This document shows positions 12,606-25,150 of a stretch of DNA of 64,000 bases, piece by piece. The notes beneath the pieces were generated by a model. The model made no database searches and had not been told where the DNA came from. It saw nothing but the letters and a program-made list of their open reading frames with translations. The position numbers and the translations under genes are program-made. Source of the DNA: Flabesymbios commensalis (lineage: Eukaryota > Annelida > Polychaeta > Terebellida > Flabelligeridae); assembly GCA_964017125.1 (NCBI GenBank), contig OZ024909.1:49821580-49885579 (forward strand), written 5' to 3'. Every line of letters starts with the position of its first letter. Within the stretch, counting starts at the first letter, position 1.

Positions 12606-13379
12606 AGAACGCCTGAGGTTGTTTCTGTTAAATCATATTGTCTTTGTAGAGGACAAGAGTATATTGTGCATAATTTACAATCCATTGTTTTTGGCAAAAA
12701 AGAATGGCACCAGCTCAGTCATTGCTAACACTAGGTACCAGAACTGTGACTAGGGTCTCTGAAGTTTGTGACTCTCATACCACGATTCGACCTCGAGAGC
12801 TTCCTCAGTGTTTTCAGTCTCGCCGCAGTAGAGCTACATCCTGTTACTTGGTACATTTGCCGGGTGTTAGTGCATTGTTCCTCCTCAGTGCTTCCTCCGC
12901 CTTTGTCAAGCCTTGTATGATCTAGAACAAAGGACACCGAAGGCATAGCAGAGAAGTACTGCATGTTTGTCGCAACCATGGTATATAGCAGCCATAGTGA
13001 TACTCAGGAGAATTGATAGGCCTCTGGGTGACATCTTCACTTTTCTCCTCTTGAAAAATACAACACTTCTTCCAGTCAGTGTGGAATGTACACGTTTACG
13101 CTGGTGCAGTTTTCGACATCTTTATGGACTGTTCAATCAAGGTCATCCTTTTACCACCTTCAGGTATGGGATACGACCAAAGTCCTATTTTCCTTGGCTC
13201 TACTCTCGGTCACACCCTGGCTATTCAGGCGCGGACATCTAACAACATTTAATCCAATTAGTTTATAGTCAGGGACCATATCCACCGAAATAAGGTCCCG
13301 TGCGAATTTTTGTATGATGCTAAGCCACCCATCCAGATTTTTGGAAACAGTAATATCACATTTTGTTATTGAATATATT

Positions 13380-13850
13380 CAGGACGAAACATAGGTGAAG
13401 TTATGATTTTTTTTCAAAAAACATGAACCCACCCTTAATAGAGCGCTGAAGGTAAATATTTTCAAAAAAAATCACTGAGTTCGTAGAATGTAACTTTCTC
13501 GTTTGCTCTACATGTTTATGATTATGGTCATGTTAATGTATGTTGACTTAATTTGGTATATCGGTCATCTGGTTCCATCATATCAAGTTAGAAATACCCT
13601 ACCTTGTTGCATGAAGAACAAAAGAACGGTTGGGGTACTCTCACAAGTAACATTTTTGATCCTATGTAATAACATATTCCTATTTTTTATAGTTATAAAC
13701 AACTTTGATACAACTCGTCCTATAATTTGTCATTAAAGACATTCAGGACGAAACATACGTAAAGTTTTGATTTTTTTAAACACGCCCTTAGAGCGCTAAA
13801 ATTCGATATTTCACAAAAAAAATTAACACAGCTCGAGCACTGGTCAAACG
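13380..13850 (+). repeat. Innermost inverted repeat, left copy
   Basis: Pairs with 15230-15960 in inverted orientation. Shared blocks are 'aggacgaaacata', 'gattatggtcatgttaatg' and 'tatgttgacttaattt'. The right side carries the block twice in tandem (about 15236-15530 and 15580-15960), and the left side also shows the 'aggacgaaacat' phrase twice (13380, 13745). This suggests a tandem repeat that was then inverted. Confidence 0.6.
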
Positions 13851-14631
13851 TGTTTTAAAGACATTATTCACCACCAGGTGGCATACAAATTTGTCTTTGT
13901 CAGTAACGTCTTGTGGATTGTGTGGGACCACATGCTGATATACTTACATTGTTGGCAATATTTCAGTTATTTTATCATGTTTATTAGAAGCAGTGTTAAT
14001 TGTAACAGATGCAGATTTGTCCTACTGAAAGGTTTGAACAAGGAATCTAAATTCCTTGGTTTGAATGGGCATTATGAGGCTCGCTGAGGTCAATAAAATA
14101 TGATGACTTGCTGGCAATGGACAAAAGACACATTGTTGGGTAATATGCCTGCAAAGGGAAGGCTGGATGTGAAGTTATTATATGACCTGTTCATAACAAA
14201 CACATAAAAATGAGTTTATGTGGTCTTTGGCATTGTCATTTGACTGCATTGTTATCTGTGTCTTGGAATACTAAATGATAAAAAAATAATTATGGATTTA
14301 TAAATAGGTATCTACAACTCACAAGCCAAACAACTGATAATTCGAAGTGTTGTGTAATATTTCGGATAATTTTTTGTTACTTAAAAAATATGTATTCATA
14401 CTAAGATGTACATGATAAAATTTGATCATACTAGCAAATTATATTTTATGGGGTATTTATATAGTGTTTTCTAGTTATACGTATATGTACTTGCTAGCAT
14501 TTACAAAATCTATGATACTGTGAACACATAACGGAAACAGTGAGCTATCAGCTTAGAAAGTCTGTTACATTTGAGAAGTCCTTCCCCACCAACAGCAAAT
14601 AGCTAGGGACAACAATCACTGACTTTTCCTA

Positions 14632-14910
14632 ATGTTAAAGTGTCAAGACGTTGCTCGTGAGAAAGTTTCTAAAGCAGCATTTATTGGCATAGAGTGGTTC
14701 CGTAAAGTAACTATTGCTCTTAGACATCATGTCTACAAGAGACTAAAGCCACTTACCGATAAAAAAAGTAAAAAAAAAGTATGGTCTGATGAGATTATGA
14801 TGGTTATAAGGCATACACCGGTAAAACATATTTATATCAGAAGAGGTATAATGCGCCTATACATGGAGGAAACGGTACTAGACCAGCCCCCCCCCCCCAT
14901 TTCCTTTTAA
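14632..14910 (+). other. Unrecognised open frame at the centre of the TIR element
   Basis: A 92-codon Lys/Arg-rich frame (KSKKKVW, then HTPVKHIYIRR) that lies in the unique centre between the innermost inverted repeats. It ends in a poly-C-encoded proline run (14886-14899). No domain is recognised. It may be a fragment of another transposon protein or chance. Confidence 0.2.
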
Positions 14911-15229
14911 AATTACACCATTGCTATCTTGAAGGCTAGGTCCTATAATATACTGATACACATTTAACGTAGTTAGGAGAGTACCCCATCTTGATTTTTG
15001 ACTTCACACACCTTCAAGGGGACAGGTCATGGTTCCCCATTCTCAGACACATCACTGCACAAAAGTACATCAAATGTATGCTGCGGCAAACACATGATAC
15101 AATGTGCATATCCGTACAACTACACATGGAATGGAAATAGTACGTCTTAGTGAACAGTGAAGATATTGTAATACCCCAGCAGCTGATGACCTCTAAGGTT
15201 AGATTGATATTGTCAAAAATATCTTAACT

Positions 15230-15960
15230 TCAGATATGTTTCGTCCTGAATGTATTCGATGACAAAATGTGACAACATTGGTATTAAAGCTGTTTATAAC
15301 TATAAAAATAGGATTTTGCTACTACAAGGGGCCAAAAAAATGTAACCAGTGAGATTACCTCATCTGGACTTTTGATAATTTTTTTAAAATTTGGTATAGT
15401 GTTACCAGATGACAGATGTATCAACTGATGTTAGTACACATTAGAATGTTCATAATCATACAAATGTACAGGAAACGGAAACGTTTCATACTACTGTGTT
15501 AAGTTGTTGTTTTTAATATTGACTTTCAGCGCTCTAAGAGTGGGTTTACGCTTGACAAAAAAAATAAACTTCACATATATGTTTCATCTTGAATATATTC
15601 CAAGAACAAATGTGGCCAGAGTGGTTATATAATTGTTTATAACTATAACAATGACGATTTTGTTAGGACAAGGGGTCGAAAAAATGTAACAGTGAGAGTA
15701 CCCCATCCACTCCTTTGACCGTATAATTCATTCATACGACAATGTGGGATTATTCTTATTTGACATAGTGGTACGAGAGGACCGATGCACCAAATAAAGT
15801 CAACATACATTAGCATTATCATAATCATACAAATGTACAGGAAAAAAAAGACATTATACGAAATATGTTAAGTTTTTTTTTTAATATTGACTTTTAGCGC
15901 TCTAAGGATTGAATTACGTTCCGTGAAAAAAAATCAAAACTAACAATTTGTCATCCTATC
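15230..15960 (-). repeat. Innermost inverted repeat, right copy (two tandem units)
   Basis: Two units, each running from 'tttcgtcctgaatgtattc' or the similar 'tttcatcttgaatatattc' (15239, 15583) to 'gactttcagcgctctaa' (about 15520, 15890). They match the left copy in inverted orientation. Confidence 0.6.
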
Positions 15961-16215
15961 TTCAATGAAAGATCAATAGGATCGACAGTGATTTAAAAAT
16001 GGTTAATTGTGGTTTGGATTTTTTAATAACCTGGTGTTAAAAATGTACAGTCTTTGGGGCTCAAGGGTACCATTGAACATCCCTCAGTACTTTGCTGCCT
16101 CTGCAAACTTCTACACCCACACTAATAATGTTCTGGAGATATTTCTCTAACACCTCTACCACTTTTGTGTTGACCAGCAAAATGGCAGTCTTTTGAAACT
16201 TGGCTCCCAGACTAT

Positions 16216-16299
16216 ATATCGTCGCCTCGGAGCTAAAGGATCCTATATGCCACTCTGACGAGTGTCAGATAGGATCCTTTAGCTCCGAGGCGACGATAT
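16216..16299. repeat. 84-bp hairpin mini-element, copy 1
   Basis: Perfect 31-bp inverted arms (16216-16246 and 16269-16299) with end 'atatcgtcgcctcggagc'. The loop is itself nearly self-complementary (TGCCACTC/GAGTGTCA), so almost all 84 bases pair. A second copy lies at 56609-56694 with the loop in the opposite orientation. Too short to code; a foldback MITE. Confidence 0.85.
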
Positions 16300-16899
16300 G
16301 CTCCACACAATATTTCATTTATCACCAGTGTTCATAAATTAACAAGGTAATAACCACTGTAATAGTTGCATTTTATGTTTTGTATCATATGATAGCATTA
16401 CAGTTGCAAAAATATGTCAAAAATATCCTCTGCTCATTCCCAAAGTCAGCTAAGCAAAATGTTATAGTTTTCTTATTATAAACCCCCCCCCCCCCGCATA
16501 TTTCAGACTGCCAACATGTTTTTTATTGCTACTTGGGATGCCCTTGAGACATCTGGGTGGATGGCTTAGCATCATACAAAAAATCCCACGGGACTGAATA
16601 AGCTCCTCGACTATTACTATAGCTGACAGATCCGGGCTCATTAGACAGCATTTCTGACACTAAGTTTAGACCTAGCTGATGCTAAACCCCATGATGAGTC
16701 CCACAGCAGTGACGTCACCAGTGTGCACTGGTTGTGCCATGATATTACTCCTGTGCCGAGCATACACAATCAATCATCAAAAGCTTGTATTTCACCAGGA
16801 CCATGTTCCATTGCAAGGACCAATGCCAGGAATCCATCCAGAAGATGTGGATGACTTATAAAACACAGGTACTACATCTACTACACAGCCCTATTCTGC

Positions 16900-17290
16900 A
16901 ACTGCCGCGAAAGTAATGTGGCAACACTACTTCGATAAGTGATTTTTATGTTGGAAAAGGCAGCCATCTTAAAAAATTGCCGCCATCTTGGATATTTGGT
17001 CGCGCAAAATTAAAATTCAGATTAAATGATTTGACACCAAGATCATTCAAATAGGACAATTATCTGGGGCTTTATTCAAAAAACGTTATGGTAATTGGTT
17101 TGATAGAAATCGACTCCAAGATCATCAAATTTGAACAAGTAGGCTCAGATATAATTATGTCATTTTATAGCTTTAAGCCTAGCGAATGGCGGCCATCTTG
17201 GAAATATGCAGATAAAAAAATTGCCACTTGGTAAAGTTTAGTACTTTCGGTGAAAATGATGAATCTAGCCTCTACTAAACACAAATCAAT
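16900..17290 (-). repeat. Inner inverted repeat, right copy
   Basis: Mirror of 10640-10860; see that entry. The adjacent 16955-16995 holds two further 'gcc(g)ccatctt' motifs. Confidence 0.7.
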
Positions 17291-17553
17291 CAAAATATAA
17301 ACTTCTGTATGATTTTCCAGGTTATATCAGCATTCTGCCTGACTAGTATTCCGACAAAGACCTTGAAAAAGAGTATAATAAACCTCCCAAAGGACCAGGC
17401 GGAATTATTGGTATTACGAAGAAAAAATAGTCTGTTGCAAAATGGAATATTATAAAACACGAAAAATAAAAAAATACTAAATTTGTTGAAGACGTTTGTC
17501 ATCTGTCCACTGACCAAAGTGAATACTCGCTTCATTACGAGGTCTCATCTAGA

Positions 17554-20162
17554 GTGACTGAAATAGATAAAGAGAATGTGCGACTAGTTGAAGAGTTTGT
17601 TACTCGGAGATGCAACCCGTTTGACAGTTCTTCTTCACTGGTAACTTTAGTATCTAAAAAGGAGTTTGATAAAGAAACAGTAGCATTTATATTAACATGT
17701 TTGATAAAGAGAGAGGAGCAATACCAGTTGTTTAGAACTGAAAGAATCAACACAAGAAAAAAACGTTGTTTGATACGATTCCAAAACCACGGAAATTACC
17801 CAGTGAAATGAAAAAAGTAGTGAAAGCCGATATAAAGAAAGAAACAATATCTGCTGGTAGATCAATAGACTATGCACGAGGAGGTAGCTATCATATTCGA
17901 AAGCCAGAACCAATTTGGCAATGGCAAAGCATAGGCACATATCTTGGCTAATCTCTAGTAAATTCCTTTGTAACGAACATTAACAAAACTTCTAAAAAAA
18001 CGTTATTTGTCCGTGTTGGTGAGCTTGTGACTTTCAACCCCAGTATGGAGTTTAATGTCACAACACTGGGGCAAAAAGTCACAGTGTATGAAGGTACAGT
18101 GGGGTTGGATGTCACAAGGGAATAAAGCAACTGGGGTAAAAAGTCACATTATTGATATCGACAAAAAAATGAACAGGACGTAGTAGGCCTATTTTGTGAA
18201 ATTAGAGGTCAGCGCCCTTGCTGTTTTGTCCTTTACAACCATAGATGGTGAATTACCTCCTACTTTATTAAAACATATTTTTTTTTTAGAATATATGTAT
18301 TCACATCATACTGCTTTTCTGGTATCTTCATGCTACCCTGGAATCACTTGGCAGCCTACAGATGACATCTTCTAATGGGTGTCTGACCAGATATTTCGCC
18401 TCAGGGTAAACGAGGACATAGCCACGTGGTTGTGATTTTTAACCCCATGGTGTGCAGCTTACTTCATGTTTAAAATTTCAGAATAGGTTTGCATATAAAT
18501 CATTATGCATGCCAATAAATACAGTATATATGTAAAGGTTAAGCTACAGCACGATCTTGAGATACTAGCCTAAAATTTTGACAAAGTCTTTTTATCAAAT
18601 CAGAAATCCCGTTTCAACAGATGGCAAAATAACACTTCGTTACATTTCTGTCTTTATGTTCTTGGGGAACACCAGGAAAGCTATGTATAGATGCGGAAAT
18701 GATTTGTAAGCTTGTCAGTGACGTCATATAATTGTATTTACCAATAGAGAAAAAGTAATAGGCAAGTGACTTTTAACCGCTGTGCCTTTTAGCCCCACCC
18801 TCCCCTACGTCATTTTTTTAACAAAAGACGAATATCTGCGTAAACCAGAAAAATCAGAGTTGCTGAAATGTATTCGAGTAAATACTGAAGACATCGGATT
18901 TATAAAAAGTTTACCAAGTCAGCCATCTCTAACTGTTATTGACTTCATGTCATATGCAAGGAGATATCCTGTTAAAACAATGAAGTTAAAAACATTTGTA
19001 GACTTTGCAAAGATTATTTGCAAAAGGTTTCTTATCCTTGGAGAGAACAGTTTTAGGATAGACGTTGTGTTCGATTTATAATACGCAGATAGCATAAAAT
19101 GACATGAGAGACAACGACGTGCAGCCCATGATGTCATTATTGCAGACATTGACCATTCAGATCTACCTCTTCCAGTGGAAATTGAGAAGTTTTGGACTTC
19201 ATCAGACAACCAGGTAAAGTTTCAGCAATTTTTCATTGGATGGGTCTCAAATACATACAAAGAGATAGGCCTGTTTACCTAGGAGGTTGTCTTAATAGCA
19301 ATGCTGCGTTAAAGTTTCACAAGGTACAATTGAACAATTTCCATCGTTAAATGTTCATATGAAGAAGCAGATGATCGTATAGTGTATCACATAACACAAG
19401 CAGTAGATCGTCTATAGGGCATACTATCAACGTGTTTTTGAGTTCTCTGGAGATACTGATGTTTTTGTAAGTTTAATGTTCCACTTTGAAACCCAATAGA
19501 GACGTAAACAAGTTAACGAGCTGTGGGTAGTCCACTGGGACCAAGTGAGTCCAGATCACAAGGCTATAAGTTCTTTGGATCCGTAACTTGCATATATTCT
19601 TCCAGCAGTTCACACCCTCACAGGTTGTGACACTACTAGTAAAATTTCAACAAAAGCATCTGCGTTTCGAGTTGCCAAAGAAGAGCATTGTAAACAGTAT
19701 TTGAAGGATTTTTTAATGAAAGAACTTGACAATGACTTGTGTTTAAAGGTTGAACATTTGTTAGTGAAGTGTTTGTCACGAGACAAACCTTTAAAAACTT
19801 TTGACGATTTACGCTACTCAATGTACCACAAAACGTCATTCAAGCTAGATCTTGAAAAATTGCCACCTACTTTCATCAAACATCCACTTACATATACAAC
19901 GAGCTACCTGCAGTGCCAATTCTGGGTTAATGCCGCATCAAAAGAGCTTACGTTAGATCCTTGTGACTACGGATATAAGAAAGTTGATAATATGTTATTC
20001 CCCATAATTACTTTGACAAATGAACCCTTGCCAGTCGATTTCCATAAACCCTGCAAATGCTTGAAATGCGCAAGACCCACAATTTGCCCTTGCCGAAAAT
20101 TAAACATTACCTGTTGTGAGTTTTGTAACTGTAGAACAGAATGGAATGTAAGAATCCAATGA
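17554..20162 (+). pseudogene. Decayed transposon gene of the EEAD/HTLTGCDTTS family (plus strand)
   Basis: Open pieces at 17554-17811, 17766-17951, 18782-19081 and 19620-20162 line up as one ancient protein. In order: an N-terminal block ending HIRKPEPIWQWQSIGTYLG; FRIDVVFDL, with the same frame continuing YADSIK past an in-frame stop and H.RQRRAAHDVI past another; EEADDRIVYHITQAVD at about 19370; HTLTGCDTTSKISTK at about 19611; and a Cys-rich C-terminus (CKCLKCARPTICPCR, CCEFCNC), probably zinc-binding, ending at 20162. These match a lineage-widespread invertebrate family linked to DNA transposons. Several stops and frame changes make it non-functional. The C-terminal 180 codons remain intact. 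Confidence 0.65.
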
Positions 20163-20489
20163 AATAAATAACAACAAATATTTATGACATACAAGCTTAG
20201 TCTATTTTATTACAGTTCTCCAGTCATTATACATTCGAACCAACTGAACCTTGAACCAAGATAATGTGTAAATTATATTTTCTTTTATGACATTGTTTTC
20301 CCAATAGAATGTATATGTTTGTATTCTGTATTAAATTTCACAAACGTTGAGTATAGATATTACAACATAACAAAGTTACGAAGTTTAAATTTGTATTTTC
20401 TTTTTGATTTCCGACCCCATAATGTGCTAATTTTTTTCAATGACATACAATGTATATATTTGTCATCAGCGTAAAATTTCTGAAAATTT

Positions 20490-20839
20490 GAGTATACACA
20501 TGACTATATAACGAGCTATTGTTTTGTATTGATATTTGTGACCTTTGACCCCATATTACGTCATAATATTTTATTCATATCGTATTTTTATGACATAAAA
20601 TGTATATATTTGCAATCAGCATAAAATTTCTAAAAAATTGAGTATAAATATGACTATGTAACGGAGATTTAATTTTTATCGATTTTTGTGACCTTTGACC
20701 CCATATTGAGGTCAAATGACCATGAGCCGAAACATGACTCCAAATTTTTTTGGATCTCCAGACATTATATAATCAAATATTAAAGTCAAACCTGATGGAC
20801 CTCGACAGTCCTGCTCAACCCTAGTTAACTCCTCCAGTA
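20490..20839 (-). repeat. Right terminal inverted repeat of the 11.9-kb element
   Basis: Mirror of 8935-9330, ending CTCCTCCAGTA. Its end lies only 12 bp before the start of the tandem duplication at 20852. Confidence 0.75.
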
Positions 20840-21520
20840 GTTCTAGCTATTGGAAGGGCAGCATGGGGCTAACAAATGGCAAGATGCTCCCAAAGAAGGA
20901 CATCATGGCGCAGAGCCATGTTAGAATGGTTAGTAGATGAAGAAATACGTTGTGAAATTGTAAAAAAATATTTTCATTTTTGTTAATATAATTATATTTA
21001 AATTTTACAATACAAAGTTTTCCGCGTTCGTTATATATTTTATTTTTTATATTTTATTTTTATGCATTTTTTTCATACAATTATATTTAATTGCATAATT
21101 ACAACCTAAAGCGACACAATCAGGCTAACATCATAAAAAATCAGTGATTTTATTTTGGCTTCTTAATATGATCATATGATGTAAACATGTCCATAGACTA
21201 GAACTGCAAAAAAAGTTTTTTACATTTTTCTGTTGCGCATTTACCAGTTAAGCGAGATATAGAGACGAAATTCACGATTTCTTGTTTTGGACATGCATGT
21301 CCAAAATAAGAAATACGGGAATTTCGTCTTTAGAAGATAAATATTTGTTGTTGTTTTGCTGGATATTTGTATCTTTGTATATCGTATATATAAATAATAT
21401 TTCATTTCCTAGTGCAATTAGAACACACAGTTATGACAAGTAAGGAAATACGAAAGCAATCAGAAACATGTATTTCTAAATTTTGCCATGGCCTGTTTTA
21501 CTATAACCTTATAACATTAC

Positions 21521-21667
21521 CTGGGCATTCGTGAGTATTGCAGGATCTGGTTTCGTTGCTGTCTCCTTGGCAGTCTGCACCATTGTCACACTCTCTAACA
21601 CGCTCCTGTGTACCTCCGCCACACGATCTGGTACAGTTCGTCCATTCACACCAAAGACTCCACTCCG
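21521..21667 (-). CDS. TSP1 repeat exon, tandem copy 1 (gene A)
   Basis: A 49-codon phase 1-1 exon on the minus strand with acceptor ttattacag and donor gtaatgtt. It encodes a compact thrombospondin type-1 repeat with the WSLWCEW ladder, TRSCGGG, then ERVREC and DNGADC, and SCNTHEC near the end. It has seven cysteines, one more than the usual six; the extra one sits inside the tryptophan ladder (LWC) and could pair with another module. Two N-glycosylation sequons (NCT, NET) are present. The exon is identical by eye to the copy at 27173-27319, while flanking introns have scattered differences. The role is extracellular adhesion or matrix binding by family; the specific partner is unknown. Confidence 0.9.
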
Positions 21668-22744
21668 CTGTAATAATTCACACCAATCACATTATTCATG
21701 TAACAAAAAAAAAACAGGTAAAATTATATTACTGTTCTGTGTATGTCTATCTGCTAGACCATCGCTAGTTATATTATGCAGTGCGTGAGTGCTGTGCAGA
21801 TCCCGTTGATACATTTGATAGTAGCAGAAAATAGTGAATCACTATAAAAATATGTTATGCATTTTGGATACATTATGTGATGATAATGGTGCACAGTAGA
21901 CGACCACTTCAATAGATTATGAACTACGTTCAAACTATTAACTGTGCGAGATGGCTCTAGTCCGGGCAACCTGTGGATACACCCGAAACAAATTGCAATA
22001 GTTTCTACACCTATTTTTCCTGAATGCGGGGGTCATCTGAGAACAACATGATGAAAGTATACCTAAATGTTTTGAGCAGAACATACTTTTTAAGGACAAA
22101 TACAAGAGGGCTGCCAAAATCGTAGACAATGACATAATTTCAGAAGTATACCCAGGGAGCCAGAAGAATTTGAGGGACATGGCGTGCTGTAAAAGTTTGG
22201 CCGGTGGAAATCATCTCTACATATACCCACAAACACAACCTAGGTGAACAACCTTGCAAATATTTTGCAGGAAATGCACAAAAAGCGAAAATCAAAGATG
22301 GCCGCCTCACATGTTTTGTTTATATAACTTTTGAACAGTTTGTTCCAATTTAATGTGTGACACATCGTTTCTTGAGGGTTTTTTTGCATGTCATATCCAT
22401 TTCGGGCACCATTTCATTGATTTAGCCCATATTTAAGTTGTATATGTGAAGGTCAAGGTGAAATTAAACATTTAAATAGGTCTAACTTGGGGCGTATTCG
22501 GAAACACAACTATGACAAGACTATATTTTCAAGTATAACTGTATACTTAACATTGACTGTAGATGTAAAAGAAATTCATGAGGTGATTTGATTGGACAAT
22601 GATCTATAGCCTATATGTAAAGGTACGGGCACGAAGTGGGTATAGGAGACTGGCAATAGAAAAATTTGACATTAGAGCAAACCTTGGGATGAATGTAGTT
22701 ACCAGCTTACTGTTGTTACTCTGGAGACAAGGCGACTCGAATGT

Positions 22745-23593
22745 AGCGTAGTAGTGGTAGTAGAATATTGCTTAACGAGATTTTTCGGCACTAATGGTCA
22801 TCTAAGTGACATTGCAATACGTGAAAAACAGTACAGTCTGTTGATGAAATGAATGATGTACAGATAATGATGTGAGAGTGGGGTGACAGGGCATTGTGGG
22901 TTATTTTTCTTCACTCGCTCTATAAGGGGACGATCCAACGATTGATGCAATCAAACGAATTATTATAAGACCAAGGTTATGAAGATGAAAACATCATAAT
23001 AATCTCATCTATAAGATCCACACCTGAAACTGAAAAAAAGATCAATTTATGGCATTGTTATGAATGACACAAATGCTGCTGGTGGGTCTGCTGTTAATAT
23101 TGTCATTTTAAGCAGATGTATAGGATATAACCTCTTCATGAACTTGTCAATATGCAATGGCAATGGTACGTACTGCGGACATCAGTTTGCAAGATCTACT
23201 CTTGTGCGCGTACTCGAAGATTATACCAAAAATTATATCAGACAGTTCTGAATTGCCAACATAAAATTACAATACTGCAGCAATTGTGGATGCAATGTGA
23301 GCTATTCGTCGGTGATACAGACACGTATTTTCAATCAATGTAAAATGCAGTATATGTATATGTTTATGTACATGTCAACAATAAATGTTTCTTTTTGTCT
23401 AGTTCAGAGTACATATGACTATATTTTTTTAAAGTGAGATGTGGTGCCAGAACCTACCATGCCCTATTACCCCCACCCTCACATCATCATCTGTACATCA
23501 TTCATCTCATCAATTGACTACAACATTTTCATCGTATTACAATGCCACTTAAATGACCATTTGTGCCGAAAAGTGACGTAAAGCAATACTATT

Positions 23594-23642
<49 letters not shown>

Positions 23643-23649
23643 GCTACTC

Positions 23650-23686
<37 letters not shown>

Positions 23687-23697
23687 CACTACTACTA
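22745..23697. mobile_element. Nested TIR element with (TAC)n termini, unit 1
   Basis: 22785-22905 ('tttttcggcactaatggtca', 'gatgtacagataatgatgtg') is mirrored by 23470-23575 ('catcatctgtacatcattc', 'gaccatttgtgccgaaaa'). Both ends run into a trinucleotide repeat: imperfect GTAGTAG on the left and a long (TAC)n on the right. The right-end sequence 'agtgacgtaaagcaatact' resembles the 3' tail of the SINE at 49211. Non-coding. Confidence 0.6.
23590..23697. repeat. (TAC)n microsatellite, unit 1
   Basis: About 35 TAC/ACT units with a few interruptions (CTGCTACTCC). The poly-leucine frame across it is a repeat artefact. Confidence 0.95.
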
Positions 23698-24544
23698 AGA
23701 AAATATAATATACGCCTTGGGGATAGATTCAATAATGGAAAAGGTATAATAATAGAAAATTACAGTCCGCCAATAAAGAGAGAGATACCCAAGTACTTTT
23801 ACACCCTTTTGAGGGTATTGAAATAATTATTGTCTTATATTTACATTTTAAGTGGGTGTGATACCACACATTTCTCTTTCTTTACAGGCAAAAAGTGGGG
23901 TTTCTTTGTAGCAAGGAGGTGGATATTGCAGCATTTAAAAAAGAACATGAAATCCATATCAGATGCTGTCACAAACTCGAGTTTACAAATTACTAAACAA
24001 GGGGGCTCAAGTTGACTTTCCTTAAGCTACCGCCACCAACAGAAGTTGCATTTCATTAACATTTGAAGTAGCATTGGCCACACTACTGGGCAAAACGTCA
24101 CATTGCGAGTAAGCCTACGCAATTTCAAAACTTATAAAGATGAGGAAGGCTGTCATTAATCTCAGTGGGTTTTATCTGCGTTCTGTTCTTGTTCACACTA
24201 GTCCATCCAATGCATTGTTTAGATAATTTATGTTATACTGGTCAAATGTATTTTAATTTCCTCTTCATCGCACCATCCATTCCTAGGCAGGTGCTCCTGA
24301 CCCATGACCCAATTTAGCGCAAAAGTGGCCCACGCCCCCATTCATTCATTTTGCTATAAAGCATATGATATAGTTTCCGAGAGTAGGCCTATCATAAGAA
24401 GAATATAACTTCTCATTATTTTCAGCAGCTAGTCATTTATTTTGTTATATTCCGTTTTGATGTTATATTTTATGTGTTACTATAAACATTTCATAATAGT
24501 TATAATTATTATCAACTGAGAGACAAGAATACTAACGATTATTT

Positions 24545-25150
24545 TTTCATGATTTGAAGAATTAACCCAGCAAACACGGGGCTTTTTGTCGCATTTGTGT
24601 CTTCGACGTTGGTCCGACGTTGTGTAGGTGTTGTACAGGTGTTTGTGTTTGCTGGGAATGTGTCTCAGCGGGCATGGAACGGTGGGCCGACGTTGGGGTA
24701 GTGCTGGTCCATCGTTTGCATTGTGCCACGGTTGTCTCGCCGTCTTGTATCTGCTGGAATTATTTGAATATAATGCCTGTTGAACGTTTCGTGTCTCTTC
24801 CTTTAACTTTTGCCAGCGAATGTCGGACTCGGTACCGTGCTGGCTCGGTGCTGGTCCACTGTCATAGACGGTTGACCAACATTGAACCGGGAGGTTGTAA
24901 TAATTCATGCTTGCTTTGTTTGTATGTGGCCAATGATCGTCCCGGCAGGCACGAAACGTTCGCCCGCTGTTTGTACAGTGTTGGCCCGCAGTCTGCGGCG
25001 CTGTATCGGCGTTGTTCCGGTGTTGGGTGGACGTCTTTTGTTTTGTTGTGATGATGATGGGGACTATTGCTCAGTATAGTAGACATGACGCATTGGCCTC
25101 GTGTTGATTTGGTGCCGGGCCGGCGTCGTAGGCGGTGGACCGGCATTTGA
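24545..25150. repeat. Degenerate minisatellite of the GGCCCA-acg-TTGG type, unit 1
   Basis: Imperfect repeats of about 40 bp built on phrases such as 'cgacgttggtccgacgttg', 'gggccgacgttggggtag' and 'gtcgtaggcggtggaccgg'. Opposite-strand frames read like 'NVGPTS.T...R'. This is the longest block of a motif family found at many other sites in the window. Positions 25115-25528 at its end are missing from unit 2. Confidence 0.65.

Larger units (their letters stand above)
8935..20839. mobile_element. 11.9-kb TIR DNA transposon with decayed genes (possibly Academ-like)
   Basis: Inverted termini start TACTGGAGGAG (8935) and end CTCCTCCAGTA (20839). They continue inward as long TIRs of at least 350 bp, sharing 'aatgtctggagatccaaa' and 'tatggggtcaaaggtcac'. 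A 3-bp GTT flanks both ends (8932-8934, 20840-20842), a possible target duplication. Further inward are mirrored blocks 10640-10860 with 17070-17290, and 13380-13850 with 15230-15960. The coding remnants at 17554-20162 (plus) and 11780-12450 (minus) belong to an invertebrate family with EEADxR, DTD and H(T/A)(L/F)TGCDT motifs, which resembles an XPG-type nuclease layout. XPG-like domains and 3-4 bp duplications are features of Academ transposons; that assignment is a guess. The element sits in the gene A intron between the TSP1 exons at 21521 and 56. Confidence 0.72.

Noticed and set aside
8935-20839. Polinton or other capsid-bearing element
   Set aside because: Size and TIRs would fit, but no polymerase, integrase or capsid-like sequence was recognised, and the visible remnants belong to a plain transposon-associated family.
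23563-23826. Poly-leucine protein frames over 23590-23697 and 29246-29359
   Set aside because: Pure (TAC)n microsatellite translation; no flanking coding evidence.
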